A DNA stretch of 64,000 nt from an uncultured delta proteobacterium (GTDB taxonomy: Bacteria; Myxococcota_A; Polyangia; Polyangiales; Polyangiaceae), in assembly GCA_903892415.1 (NCBI GenBank), contig CAITIQ010000369.1:62001-126000 (forward strand), in the 5' to 3' direction. The first letter of the stretch is position 1, and the number at the start of each line of letters is the position of its first letter. The position numbers were made by a program, and so were the translations under genes. The notes under the pieces are model-generated. The model was not told the DNA's origin and made no database searches. It was given only the letters and a program-made list of their open reading frames with translations. This document shows positions 25,942 through 34,369 of this stretch, piece by piece.

Positions 25942-26529
25942 TTATGGCTCGCAGCCGTACTGGTTGCGTGCCGTGTCGTAGCAATACTGCGAGGTTGCAC
26001 GGCCGTCGCTCACGGCGATGGTCCAGCTTGGCGACCTCTCGCTAGCGAAGAATACGTTGTCGACGCTGCCTCGCAGTTCACTCTCCGTCGCAAAGCGACG
26101 TTCGGCGTCGCTGCAGTGTGCTGCAAGTTGTTCCCACGGTATCTCGCTCGCATCGAAGCCCTGACCGAGTGCTGGAGGTGAGTTTCGCGTTACGGTGGTG
26201 CTTACGCAGGTCTCGAGGGGGGCTGCGCAGAACAGCGAAATCAAACGACCGTCTTTGGTTTGACCAGTTGCTGCAAGTCCCTGCGGAAGCAGCCCCACCG
26301 TCCAAAGCCGAAGTTGACCCGCGTTTCGTTCGACCAGCTCGCGCAGCTGCGCGGGGCTCTGCTCGCAAACACGCAGCTGCATGGCCGGCTCGGGGGCAGT
26401 GGTCTGGCGTTGCGCGCTGCGCCTGCGGCTTTGCAGAAAGGCGCCTGCGCCTGCAGCGAGACTCAGGACGACTACACCGATCGCAACGCGGCTCCAGAGC
26501 GGCAAAGAGAAGAAGCCTGAGGCGGTCAC
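25942..26529 (-). CDS. Single-pass membrane protein of unknown function
   Basis: 195 residues from the GTG at 26529; a longer in-frame ATG at 26667 would overlap the divergent coiled-coil gene and is unlikely. A transmembrane helix lies near residue 10-30 (SRVAIGVVVLSLAAGAGAFL), followed by a basic stop-transfer segment (QSRRRSAQRQ) and an extracytoplasmic domain with five or six cysteines (RVCEQSP; LFCAAPLETC; AHCSDAERR; YCYDTARNQYGC) that could form disulphides. No family recognised. The start lacks a clear ribosome site, so the N-terminus is uncertain. Confidence 0.55.
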   Translation of the reverse strand: MTASGFFSLPLWSRVAIGVVVLSLAAGAGAFLQSRRRSAQRQTTAPEPAMQLRVCEQSPAQLRELVERNAGQLRLWTVGLLPQGLAATGQTKDGRLISLFCAAPLETCVSTTVTRNSPPALGQGFDASEIPWEQLAAHCSDAERRFATESELRGSVDNVFFASERSPSWTIAVSDGRATSQYCYDTARNQYGCEP

Positions 26530-26619
26530 CGCGGCGCAGCGTACGCCGCTTCTTCGCTGCAAGCTCGTTGGACCTGAACTTGCTCTTAGCGGATTGGGCA
26601 CCAAGCCCAAGGAGAGCAC

Positions 26620-26943
26620 ATGACCAAGCGCGAGCTTTACCGAGACAAGTACCAGGCCCAACTTCACGAATGGTCCGCCAAGTTGGAAGAGCTATCGGCC
26701 CATCAAGACAAACTCACCGCCGACGCCAAGATCGCGGCGCAGCCGCACCTCGAGAGCGTAAAGAAGAAGCTCGAGCACGCGCGTACCAAACTTGTCGAGA
26801 TCGCTGAGGCAAGCGACGACAAGTGGGACGAATTTGTCGCCGGGGTCGACAAGTATTGGTCCGAGACCAAAGCCGCCTTCGAGGGTGCCTACGATGCGAT
26901 ACGCGCACCCGAGGTCGCACCGTCAGCTCCAAGCTCGAGGTAG
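26620..26943 (+). CDS. Small coiled-coil protein
   Basis: 107 residues, with AAGGAG seven bases upstream of the ATG. Highly charged and helical from residue 1 to about 90 (LYRDKYQAQLHEWSAKLEEL; HLESVKKKLEHARTKLVEI), then a short Pro/Ala/Ser tail. This composition matches the small sll1863-like stress coiled-coil proteins of many bacteria, which have no established activity. No signal peptide. Divergent from the membrane-protein gene. Confidence 0.68.
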   Translation: MTKRELYRDKYQAQLHEWSAKLEELSAHQDKLTADAKIAAQPHLESVKKKLEHARTKLVEIAEASDDKWDEFVAGVDKYWSETKAAFEGAYDAIRAPEVAPSAPSSR

Positions 26944-27061
26944 GCGCGCTCCCTGCGAAGAAGTAGAGAATCCCGGGCGACGATGACCGCCCCCGCTCAA
27001 CCTTGTTCAAGGCCGTTGCACCGGGCTTTCGTTTTGGCGCTTCGACTGCGAGCATTGAGCC

Positions 27062-27985
27062 ATGCGAAGGGTTTGGCTCGTTGGCTGTCTGCTGTTGCAC
27101 TGGGGCTGTGAGGACGCTGCAACGAGCAGCGCCTCGTCGGGGGCCGGAGGCACGGGTGGAAATGGTGGCTCGGGCGCCGGCTCATCACCCTCTTCCTCCG
27201 ACGGCGGAGCTGGCGGTTCCGCGAGCGGTGGAGGTCTGGACAGCGGTGGTGGAGGCGTTGGCCCTTCGTGCGCTGGCTTGGTCTCGGCCGCCGGGACGAC
27301 GACGGAGACGGTCATTGTGAATGGCCAGACTCGCAGTTATGTACTCGCTATTCCTGTAGCGCTGGATGGCACCAGCACCGTGCCGCTGATTTTCGGCTTT
27401 CACGGCTTTGGCGGGACCGGAGAGGCGGCCAGCCAATACTTTGACCTCACCGGGACAGAGGCTGCGGTATATGCCTATCCGCAAGCTTTACCGCTACCCG
27501 ATCAGAATGGTGGCGTCGGCTGGGATATGACGGCAGACGGGGTCGACGTCGCCTTCATCGATGCGCTAGCCGCAAAGCTGAGCGCCGAACACTGTATTGA
27601 TCTGGCGCGCATCTTCGCTGCAGGGCACAGTCATGGCGCCTCCTTCTCCAATCATCTTGGTTGCTACAGGCCAGAGCTCTTTCGCGCGATTGCACCGGTG
27701 GCGGGGGGCGGACCGTGGGCCGGAGAATGCACCGGTTCGGTGTCAGCGATGCTGGTGCATGGCTCTGCCGATAGCGATGTACCAATCGATAACGGGCTCA
27801 ACAGCCGCGAGCACTGGCTCGAAGCCAACGGCTGTGCAGGCGTTGCCAGCGCTCCAAGTGAACCGGCGCCGTGCGTCAGATATGAAGGGTGCAGCGAGCC
27901 CGTAATGTGGTGTGAACACTCGGGTGGTCATGAATGGCCACGTTTCGCTGGGGCCGGCATCCGCTCCTTCTTCTTGGGGCTATGA
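27062..27985 (+). CDS. Poly(3-hydroxybutyrate) depolymerase / LpqC-like esterase lipoprotein
   Basis: 307 residues. A short signal peptide ends in a Cys (LLHWGC) at about residue 16, then a Gly/Ser-rich linker to residue 70. The esterase domain shows the nucleophile elbow AAGHSHGASFSN, oxyanion segment FGFHGFGGTGE, acid in HGSADSDVPID and His in CEHSGGHEWP, which is the LpqC/PHB-depolymerase pattern. Likely a secreted esterase acting on aliphatic or feruloyl-type esters. Its stop overlaps the next ATG by four bases (27982-27985), so the two genes are coupled. Confidence 0.8.
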   Translation: MRRVWLVGCLLLHWGCEDAATSSASSGAGGTGGNGGSGAGSSPSSSDGGAGGSASGGGLDSGGGGVGPSCAGLVSAAGTTTETVIVNGQTRSYVLAIPVALDGTSTVPLIFGFHGFGGTGEAASQYFDLTGTEAAVYAYPQALPLPDQNGGVGWDMTADGVDVAFIDALAAKLSAEHCIDLARIFAAGHSHGASFSNHLGCYRPELFRAIAPVAGGGPWAGECTGSVSAMLVHGSADSDVPIDNGLNSREHWLEANGCAGVASAPSEPAPCVRYEGCSEPVMWCEHSGGHEWPRFAGAGIRSFFLGL

Positions 27986-28398
27986 TGGTGAGCGCCTGGC
28001 GTACCAGCCTAATGAGTATCGTGACCGTCGGCGCGCTCACGCTAACAGCCTGCGGCAGCGAGGTTGTGGCGCCCTCGGAACAGGAGATCTGTGAGGCCGG
28101 AGGTGCGGATTGGAGTGGGGGCGACTGCGGTGGGAGCTTCGACCACTGCGACCTAACCGTCTGTGAGAATACCATTGGTGAAGGTTGCGTTTGCAGCGAG
28201 CCGGGCGAATGCTGGGATGGCGAGCGCTGCGTGTATGACCCCGACCTCCTGATTGAGGTTTGTATTGCAGCTGAACTGTTCCTCGTTCCGTCCTGCTCGG
28301 ACGGCGATTGGTTGCAAGGCGGCTGCTGCTCTCCGGACGCCGGCGACGCCTGCTGGGACGGCAAGGGCTGCTTACCGTTGAGTCAGCCGGAGCGTTGA
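27982..28398 (+). CDS. Small Cys-rich lipoprotein
   Basis: 138 residues from the ATG at 27982, which overlaps the esterase stop (ATGA); an in-frame ATG at 28012 is the next choice. The signal peptide ends in LTAC, then 14 cysteines in the mature protein arranged in short C-x(3-8)-C steps (EICEAGG; DCGGSFDHC; CVCSEPGEC; GGCCSPDAGDAC). It is likely disulphide-rich and extracytoplasmic. No family recognised. Coupling suggests it works with the esterase. Confidence 0.62.
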   Translation: MMVSAWRTSLMSIVTVGALTLTACGSEVVAPSEQEICEAGGADWSGGDCGGSFDHCDLTVCENTIGEGCVCSEPGECWDGERCVYDPDLLIEVCIAAELFLVPSCSDGDWLQGGCCSPDAGDACWDGKGCLPLSQPER

Positions 28399-28410
28399 TC
28401 CTCTCGCAGC

Positions 28411-29004
28411 TCACTCCCAAGCTACGCGTATGGAGACGAGATCTCCTGGTGCGTTACTCGAAGGGCGCATCAGATTCGAGCGCTTGCGTACCGCAGGGTG
28501 AACCACGACCTCACGAGCGCCCGCATGCTCGAGGAGACTGGAAATGCCGCCTTGCCACTCGACGAACATAAGGTCGGGCGCCTCACTCATGTTGCTGAAC
28601 CGCAGTTCGGCGGTGCGCTCGAGGTGCTCGGAGGCAACCTCTCCGCCGCGCAGATAGGAGCCGAAGATCTTTGCGCCATAGCGGAACAAGAGGCTCGGGG
28701 TGGAGAGCGCGAGCACATAGCGCAATAGGCCACGCGTATCGATCTCGGTCGACCTGCGACCGAGTAGGCGGACTTTCTCGTCTCCACCGCGAAGCTCTTT
28801 CTGCATCGCAGTATGGAGGTCGCCATACCAACCAATTGGATGCCAGCCTACGCGTGTGAGGGCACCGGAACGCAAGGCCTCGGCCAGCGGGCCTTGGACC
28901 GCGGCTACCACGCGCTTGCGCGCCTCTTGGTCGTCCACCTCGGCGATGGCCTCGAGCATCGACAAGAAGATGGCGCCTTTTGCTTCCAAAGGTTGTTCGC
29001 TCAA
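28411..29004 (-). CDS. Conserved-looking myxobacterial-type protein, HNOB/TIGR02265-like
   Basis: 197 residues, cytoplasmic, helical. The pattern GWYGDLHTAMQKELRGGDEK, then LLGRRSTEIDTRGLLRYVLA and AKIFGSYLRGGE, matches a group of myxobacterial proteins related to haem-NO-binding-like or TIGR02265 folds that I know from general pattern only; there is no conserved haem His that I can point to. Function unknown. It converges with the Cys-rich lipoprotein gene 12 bases away, and lies 53 bases downstream of another unknown gene on the same strand. Confidence 0.52.
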   Translation of the reverse strand: MSEQPLEAKGAIFLSMLEAIAEVDDQEARKRVVAAVQGPLAEALRSGALTRVGWHPIGWYGDLHTAMQKELRGGDEKVRLLGRRSTEIDTRGLLRYVLALSTPSLLFRYGAKIFGSYLRGGEVASEHLERTAELRFSNMSEAPDLMFVEWQGGISSLLEHAGAREVVVHPAVRKRSNLMRPSSNAPGDLVSIRVAWE

Positions 29005-29057
29005 TGCCTCGATTCCCCCGTGACAGACTCAACGTATCGCGAGTTGGCGTTGGCCGC

Positions 29058-29711
29058 TCAGCGAATCCCAGTTGCCACGAACTCAACGATGGCGCGCATG
29101 CGCTCCTGGTTCTCCAGCGTCGCTTGCGCGGTCAAAAGCAGCGTGAAGTCGTCGCCCAGCGGCACCAGGCAGCGCCATTGCCGCCACTCGCGGTCTCCCA
29201 CCTGGTAGCGCAATTCGAGCGATTCGATGCGACCCGAGGTGCCGTTGAACTCAGCGGCTGAAGCGAGTTCCATCCCCGGACCAATGAGTCCGGAGAGCAC
29301 CACGCTGCGCTGTCGTTCAAGCGGCCCTTGTACGTAGAGCATCTCGTCCTGCTGGCTACCACTCAGCGTAAGCTCGACTGGCCAATCGACGTGACCCTTG
29401 GTCGACCAAACGCTCGTGCCGAACGGCCAGGGCATGAGGTACCCAGCTTCGAAGCCAAGCGACCAATCGGGCCCTTCTAGAGCTTGCCCGTCCACATAGT
29501 CATGCACGACCTGCTCGGCACTCTGAGTGCCCGGGCCAAGCGCGAAACGGAGCCCGCCGTCATGCGCCTGCAAACGTAACTTGGGAACGCTCGGCGGCGA
29601 GTGATGAACCATCACCACGTCGCCCGAAGCGAGTCGCCCCAGCTCGAATGGGACGCGCGGAATGAAGTGCCAGCCATGACCCACCAGCGTCATCCTCTTT
29701 GGATCGATCAT
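29058..29711 (-). CDS. Hypothetical protein
   Basis: 217 residues from the ATG at 29711 (ATG at 29693 possible); the longer open frame upstream looks untranslated. No signal peptide. Mixed beta content: MTLVGHGWHFIPRVPFELG, SVWSTKGHVDWPVELTL, LELRYQVGDREWRQWRCLVP, and a short helical tail. It loosely recalls small DcrB-like proteins found with secretion or effector loci, but I would not name a family. It probably shares a transcript with the gene at 28411-29004. Confidence 0.5.
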   Translation of the reverse strand: MIDPKRMTLVGHGWHFIPRVPFELGRLASGDVVMVHHSPPSVPKLRLQAHDGGLRFALGPGTQSAEQVVHDYVDGQALEGPDWSLGFEAGYLMPWPFGTSVWSTKGHVDWPVELTLSGSQQDEMLYVQGPLERQRSVVLSGLIGPGMELASAAEFNGTSGRIESLELRYQVGDREWRQWRCLVPLGDDFTLLLTAQATLENQERMRAIVEFVATGIR

Positions 29712-30001
29712 TGGGGTACGGAAGATAGCTCTTCGCGGACCAGAACTGTAACCGCGAGATGGGTACTTCTCAGAGTTTTGACCATCACCGCCGCTCAGAC
29801 TCGAGGCCCAACATAATGGTGCCGTTTGGGCAACATGCCTCACGCTAGTTGTGTATCCCAAGCGTCGTAAGAAGCGTCCGCGAGCGCCGTGAAGTGCGGT
29901 GTGCGCTAATATCCTGTAGCGCCGTTGACCGGGGATGATGCCGAGCTGGGTGCCAGTCGATAAACCTGTAGCCGCGGCTTGCCTCATGGCACCATTGCAG
30001 G
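29712..30001. other. Gene-free stretch between divergent units
   Basis: About 290 bases with no convincing gene. Open frames crossing it on the minus strand have no ribosome site and a composition unlike neighbouring proteins. It holds the start regions of the divergent unknown gene and the small lipoprotein gene, so promoters are expected. No clear operator or repeat was seen. Confidence 0.4.
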
Positions 30002-30211
30002 ATGAAGCTGCGGTCCAATCGGCGTGCGCGGAAGCTCGCCGCATCTTTCGTTGTTACGCTTGCAGCTCTCCCGGGCTGCGGAGGGGCGGGGCAAGGGAGC
30101 GGCTCGTGTGAGCCCCCGGAGTGCCATATGAATCCTCCTCCGCTCGAACTCTCAGCACCGCAGCCGGTCCCGTCCGTCGCCGCGAGCGCGGCTCCGGACG
30201 CGCCGCCTTGA
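30002..30211 (+). CDS. Small lipoprotein
   Basis: 69 residues. A basic N-terminus (MKLRSNRRARKL), a hydrophobic core and the lipobox LPGC at about residue 26, then a short Pro/Ala/Ser tail with two cysteines. The signal is convincing; the ribosome site is weak (CAGG next to the ATG). A small lipoprotein is the simplest reading, but so short a gene should be treated with caution. Confidence 0.45.
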   Translation: MKLRSNRRARKLAASFVVTLAALPGCGGAGQGSGSCEPPECHMNPPPLELSAPQPVPSVAASAAPDAPP

Positions 30212-30307
30212 TGCATGCGAGCTCGCCAACGCCGCGACCGAGGGATCAATTGCGCTAATTGAAGCGACTTCGTTGACTTGTGCAGCCAAGGGCGGCAACT
30301 TCCCTAG

Positions 30308-31078
30308 GTGCTGAGTGAGCGGCTGCTGAAGAGGTTCGTAAGCGCAATCGAGATAGCCTCGCCGGTGGAGTCGCGCGTTCCTACGGAGGTTGCTGCTGGC
30401 TCCCTACCAGAGGACTACGAGCGCTTCTTGCGCGCGGTCACCGGCTTTCGTGCGGTGCGTGACCTACGACTCAATTCCCCTGCTGATTGGGTGGTCGAGA
30501 AGGCCCATTGGGACAAGCTGGCAGCCGAATATCAGGCCGGAGGCGCCAATTTTTCTCACGCGTTGTGGTCGCCACACTGGCTCCCGCTGGCTGATGACAA
30601 CTCGCACCTGCAATTCGCTTATGCGCCCGAGGAGTGCTTTGGTGGTCCAGCCGGCCAAGTGGTGGCTTTCGACTTCAAGGGCGGGGAAGATTGGCAGGTG
30701 TTTCCGTCGCTCGATGATTGGCTCGAGGCGATGCTCGCGGTGCTTGATCTTGTGCCGCCGCGTGACCTGGCCGCTGGATGCGTGTTTTGGGCCACCGAGC
30801 GCAAAGCCGCTGTGGTGATTCCGTTGCCCAAGGAGGAGCAGGCTCGGCGTGCGCCGGAACGCTTTCACGCTGGGGACTCTGCCTGGGTGGAGCTTCGACA
30901 CGCGGATGGGAGTGCATGGGCCATTCGAGCGAGGCGCAGCACTTATCAGCTGCGCATCGGAGACGTAGAGGACCCTCTGTACCGTGAACGCAGCTGCGTG
31001 AATCCGGCGCAGGAGGTCACGCGGCTCATCGCCGAGCAAGAGGCTGAAGGCTTTCGACGGGTTGGCGCTGCGGGCTAG
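30308..31078 (+). CDS. SUKH/SMI1-KNR4-like protein with WGR-like C-terminal domain
   Basis: 256 residues from a GTG at 30308. Residues about 25-150 match the SUKH fold: LPEDYERFLRAVTGF, then WLPLADDNSHLQFAY, GGPAGQVVAFDF, and VFPSLDDWLEAML. SUKH proteins include many toxin-immunity proteins and yeast Smi1. The last 70 residues (WVELRHADGSAWAIRARRS; IGDVEDP; PAQEVTRLIAEQEAEGFRRV) resemble a WGR domain. The combination is unusual. No adjacent polymorphic toxin was found. No signal peptide, so cytoplasmic. Confidence 0.6.
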   Translation: MLSERLLKRFVSAIEIASPVESRVPTEVAAGSLPEDYERFLRAVTGFRAVRDLRLNSPADWVVEKAHWDKLAAEYQAGGANFSHALWSPHWLPLADDNSHLQFAYAPEECFGGPAGQVVAFDFKGGEDWQVFPSLDDWLEAMLAVLDLVPPRDLAAGCVFWATERKAAVVIPLPKEEQARRAPERFHAGDSAWVELRHADGSAWAIRARRSTYQLRIGDVEDPLYRERSCVNPAQEVTRLIAEQEAEGFRRVGAAG

Positions 31079-31096
31079 CTGCACGAGGGAGTGCCC

Positions 31097-31112
31097 GGCG
31101 CGCCGGCGCGCC
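31097..31112. repeat. Self-complementary GC palindrome
   Basis: GGCGCGCCGGCGCGCC is a perfect 16-base palindrome just after the SUKH gene. It could help terminate that transcript or be chance in GC-rich DNA; no other function is evident. Confidence 0.3.
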
Positions 31113-31131
31113 CTCCTACCCACAAAAGCCA

Positions 31132-31161
31132 AACGAGCGAAGCCCGAAGGCCTCGCTCGTT
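31132..31161. terminator. Strong hairpin, likely bidirectional terminator
   Basis: AACGAGCGA and TCGCTCGTT pair as a 9-bp outer stem, with an inner GCC/GGC stem and CGAA loop between. It lies between the convergent SUKH and glutamate dehydrogenase genes. On the minus strand it is followed by a T-rich run, so it best serves the dehydrogenase gene. Confidence 0.7.
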
Positions 31162-31194
31162 CGATAGCTCAGCGCTAGCTAAGCCGACTTCAGT

Positions 31195-32514
31195 TCAGGG
31201 GAAGATCTCGCGCTCGGCGTAGACCTGGGCGATGCGGTGGAGGGCCACGGCGTACGCAGCGATGCGGAGCGAGCTCTTCTTGCTGCGCGCCATTTCGGTG
31301 GTCTCCTTCCAGGCGCGACGCATGGCCTTCTCGAGCCGCTCATCCACCTCGTCGAGCGACCAGCTCTCGCTGCGCTTGTTCTGGATCCACTCGAAGTAGG
31401 AGACCGTCACGCCGCCGGCGTTCGCCAGAACGTCGGGCAGGATGGTGATGCCCTTCTCGAGCAGGATCTTCTCGCCCTCGGGCGAGCACGGGCCGTTGGC
31501 GCCTTCTCCAACGATGCGGCAATTCAGGCTGCGCGCCTCGTCCACGCCGATCTGATTCTCGAGCGCACAGGGAGCGAAGATGTCCGTCTTGATCTTGAAG
31601 AACTCCTCGCGCGAGATGGCTTTGCCGCCTGAGTAACCAGCGATCGCGCCCGTCTTCTTCACGTGCTCCTGAAGCTTGTGCGGGTTGAAGCCCTCGGGGT
31701 TGTAGAGGTAACCCGAGTGATCGCCCACTGCGATGGTGGACACGCCGAGCTTGGAGAGGATGACGGAGGTGTGCGAGCCGACGTTGCCGAAGCCTTGCAC
31801 GGTCATCGTCGAGCCTTCGAGGTTGAAGTCGTTCTCGTTGGCCCAGTAGGTGATGCAGTGCACGAGACCTTGGCCGGTAGCCTTCTCGCGGCCGATGGTG
31901 CCGCCCGAAGCGACGGGCTTGCCGGTGACCACGCCCTTGACGGCTTGGCGACCCTTCTGGCCGGTCATGTTCATGTACGTATCCATGGCCCACGCCATGG
32001 TCTGACCGTTGGTGCCGACGTCCGGTGCCGGGATGTCCGTCTCCGGCCCGATGTTGTCACCGAGGCCGTGGAAGAAGCGGCGCGTGATGCGCTGGAGCTC
32101 ACCGCGCGAAACGCTGCGCGGGTCGAACTTAACGCCGCCTTTGCCACCGCCGTACGGCAGGTTCATCAGCGCGCACTTCCACGTCATCATCGCCGCGAGC
32201 GCCTTCACGTCGTCGAGCGAGACGTCTTGGTGATAACGAATGCCGCCCTTGTACGGGCCGAGCACGTTGTTGTGTTGAATGCGGTAACCCTTGAACAGCC
32301 GGACGTCTCCGTTGTCCATCTTGACCGGGAAGTGGACGATGAACTCGTTCTTCGGTTGGCTGAGGATGACGCGGATGTACTCAGGCAGGTTGATGAGTTT
32401 TGCAGCTTCGTCGAGGTAGCCCTGGACCACGCCGAAGAAGTCATACTTCGCCGGGGCAGGAGCTTTCATCGAGTGGGTTGCAGTCGGTGCAGTAGCGGGA
32501 GTCGGCTCGCTCAT
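31195..32514 (-). CDS. gdhA: Glutamate dehydrogenase (Glu/Leu/Phe/Val dehydrogenase family)
   Basis: 439 residues from the ATG at 32514 (ATG at 32547 is possible). Family motifs are complete: substrate-binding GPYKGGIRYH, catalytic Lys in PYGGGKGGVKFDP, APDVGTNGQTMAWAMDTY, nucleotide-binding GFGNVGS and C-terminal NAGGVTVSYFEW. Length is that of the roughly 420-450 residue hexameric enzymes. Reaction: reversible oxidative deamination of glutamate to 2-oxoglutarate. Cofactor preference cannot be told from the sequence here. It stands alone, ending in a strong hairpin. Gene symbol by family. Confidence 0.92.
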   Translation of the reverse strand: MSEPTPATAPTATHSMKAPAPAKYDFFGVVQGYLDEAAKLINLPEYIRVILSQPKNEFIVHFPVKMDNGDVRLFKGYRIQHNNVLGPYKGGIRYHQDVSLDDVKALAAMMTWKCALMNLPYGGGKGGVKFDPRSVSRGELQRITRRFFHGLGDNIGPETDIPAPDVGTNGQTMAWAMDTYMNMTGQKGRQAVKGVVTGKPVASGGTIGREKATGQGLVHCITYWANENDFNLEGSTMTVQGFGNVGSHTSVILSKLGVSTIAVGDHSGYLYNPEGFNPHKLQEHVKKTGAIAGYSGGKAISREEFFKIKTDIFAPCALENQIGVDEARSLNCRIVGEGANGPCSPEGEKILLEKGITILPDVLANAGGVTVSYFEWIQNKRSESWSLDEVDERLEKAMRRAWKETTEMARSKKSSLRIAAYAVALHRIAQVYAEREIFP

Positions 32515-32660
32515 GGGTGGCGGTTCTAGTGCCGATCCCGAAGGCATTCAACCGAAGGTTGTACAACGAGAGTTCGCATTTCTCTAACGCACCGAGCCGA
32601 GGAGCGATTCGCGCGGCGCGTCATTGTTGCGTTGGTGCGACGCGGCTGTGACGCACTCAA

Positions 32661-33494
32661 TCAGCCCCGCACGAACATCACGTACAGGTAGCTCAGCGTT
32701 GCCGTCACCAGCAGTGCATCCACACGATCAAGGATCCCGCCGTGGCCCGGAACAAGGCCGCCAGAGTCTTTTACTCCCACCGAGCGTTTGAGCAGCGACT
32801 CCCCCAAGTCTCCCAGCTGGCCGAGCGCGCCACCGACGACGCCCAGCGCAACGGCATGCAGGACCGGGAGCGACTGGAGGTAGAGCAAGGAGCCGGCAAC
32901 GGCCCCAGCCACTGCACCAAGCAGCCCCCCGATGGCCCCCTCGACCGTTTTCTTGGGACTCACGGCCTCGTACAGCTTGTGCTTGCCCAAGAAGCGCCCA
33001 GCGAAGTAACCGCCAGTATCGCTCATCCAAGCCAGCATCAGCGAGAGCAAGACAAAGCCGGGCCCGTCGGCTCCAGCGTCTTTCTTCAGCAGCGCCAAGC
33101 AAGCCATGCCGCCACCGAGGTAGAGCGGTCCAAAGGCCATCGCCATCACCCGCAAAGCAGCGCTGTTGATCGAACCCAAGCGCCACAGCGTGAGCAGCAT
33201 CGCCAAAATGGGCAGCAGCAGCATGACCGCCAGCAGAAAGGTCGGCTGCCGCCCGATGAACCAAAGCCCTACCAAGAGCCCTACCGAGAGCGCCGTGCCA
33301 GCCACCTGGGAGACGCGATCTTCAGGGTGCGTCATCCCGAACAGCTCAAAGGCGCCAATGGCCGCGGCGACCGCGATGAACGCCAACCAAGCCAACGCTG
33401 GACCCTTGTAAAGGAGGGCCAAAATGGCTGGGATCGCCACCACGGCCGAGAGAAGCCGCATCTGAAGGTTCGAGGCAGGCTTTTTCTCTTCCAT
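32661..33494 (-). CDS. cdsA: Phosphatidate cytidylyltransferase
   Basis: 277 residues from the ATG at 33494; GTG at 33536 would overlap uppS. Many transmembrane helices, and the CDP-alcohol-forming signature near the C-terminus: SVGVKDSGGLVPGHGGILDR. Makes CDP-diacylglycerol from phosphatidate and CTP in the inner membrane. It follows uppS by 31 bases on the same strand, the common uppS-cdsA arrangement. Confidence 0.93.
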   Translation of the reverse strand: MEEKKPASNLQMRLLSAVVAIPAILALLYKGPALAWLAFIAVAAAIGAFELFGMTHPEDRVSQVAGTALSVGLLVGLWFIGRQPTFLLAVMLLLPILAMLLTLWRLGSINSAALRVMAMAFGPLYLGGGMACLALLKKDAGADGPGFVLLSLMLAWMSDTGGYFAGRFLGKHKLYEAVSPKKTVEGAIGGLLGAVAGAVAGSLLYLQSLPVLHAVALGVVGGALGQLGDLGESLLKRSVGVKDSGGLVPGHGGILDRVDALLVTATLSYLYVMFVRG

Positions 33495-33525
33495 TGCGCG
33501 GGAGGACTCCTTGGTCGGTTCCGGA

Positions 33526-34323
33526 CTAGGTGCCACGGCGTCTTTCTGCGCTCGGGGTACCGAAGACTTTGGTGCGGGTTTGATAACTGCGAATCGCGTC
33601 GAACAGGTCTGGCTCGTGGAAGTCGGGCCACAGCTTCTCACAGAAGAAGAGCTCCGCGTGGGCAGCCCCGTACAATAGGAAGTTGGACAGCCGCTGCTCG
33701 CCCCCGGTGCGCAGGATGAGATCTGGCTCTCCCACGCTCAGACTTGGAATGCGAGCGCCGATCAGGGCTCCGTCGATCGCATCTGGGTTGATGGCCCCAC
33801 GCAGCGCCTCATTCGCGAGGGCGCGCGCTACTTCGGCGATCTCCTCGCGAGCGCCGTAGGAAAGGGCGAGAGCGAGCGTCATTTTTTCGTTTTCATGCGA
33901 CTCGCGGGCGAGCGGATCGAGGGCTTGCCGCACGTGCTCGGGCAGGCGCCCCAAATCCCCAATCGCCACCAGCCGAATACCGTTCTCGAGAATCTCCTCA
34001 CGCTCGCTGCGCAGGAACTCTTCGAGCAGCCCCATCAAGGCCTCTACTTCGCCTTTGGGGCGCGCCCAGTTCTGCTCACTGAAGGCGTACAGCGTTAGCG
34101 CCGAGATCCCGAGCCGCCGCGCGATACGAACGACGCGCCGCACCGCTGCAGAGCCAGCTTTGTGCCCGGCCTCGCGTGGCTCTCCTCGTTGGGTAGCCCA
34201 ACGGCCGTTGCCATCCATGATGATCCCAATGTGCTGCGGCAGATTGCGAGCTTCGATGAAGGACATCGACGAGGCTTCGCTCCCCACCGCTGGGGAAGAT
34301 GAAGTGTCGACTTGGGATGCCAT
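33526..34323 (-). CDS. uppS: Isoprenyl transferase (undecaprenyl diphosphate synthase)
   Basis: 265 residues from the ATG at 34323 (an ATG at 34392 is open but would overlap the divergent gene). Family signature: [12 protein letters not shown] with the catalytic Asp, [10 protein letters not shown], and [20 protein letters not shown] with HAELFF near the end. Makes the C55 lipid carrier for peptidoglycan and O-antigen. Standard length for the Z-type synthase. It forms an operon with cdsA downstream and is divergent from the Kal-Kce fusion gene. Confidence 0.93.
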   Translation of the reverse strand: MASQVDTSSSPAVGSEASSMSFIEARNLPQHIGIIMDGNGRWATQRGEPREAGHKAGSAAVRRVVRIARRLGISALTLYAFSEQNWARPKGEVEALMGLLEEFLRSEREEILENGIRLVAIGDLGRLPEHVRQALDPLARESHENEKMTLALALSYGAREEIAEVARALANEALRGAINPDAIDGALIGARIPSLSVGEPDLILRTGGEQRLSNFLLYGAAHAELFFCEKLWPDFHEPDLFDAIRSYQTRTKVFGTPSAERRRGT

Positions 34324-34369
34324 CGAGTCCACTTCCCTTCCTCGCGCCGCCGTGTCAACTCCTTGCATC

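Noticed and set aside
29845-30249. 134-codon minus-strand open frame overlapping the small lipoprotein
   Set aside because: Opposite a gene with a clear lipobox; translation is Arg/His/Ser-rich with no family.
31663-32529. 288-codon open frame opposite the glutamate dehydrogenase gene
   Set aside because: It lies wholly antisense to a complete enzyme gene with all motifs; no family signature or ribosome site. A GC-rich shadow.
32742-33719. 325-codon open frame opposite cdsA
   Set aside because: Antisense to cdsA and the end of uppS, which carry full signatures; composition is low-complexity Gln/Arg/His.
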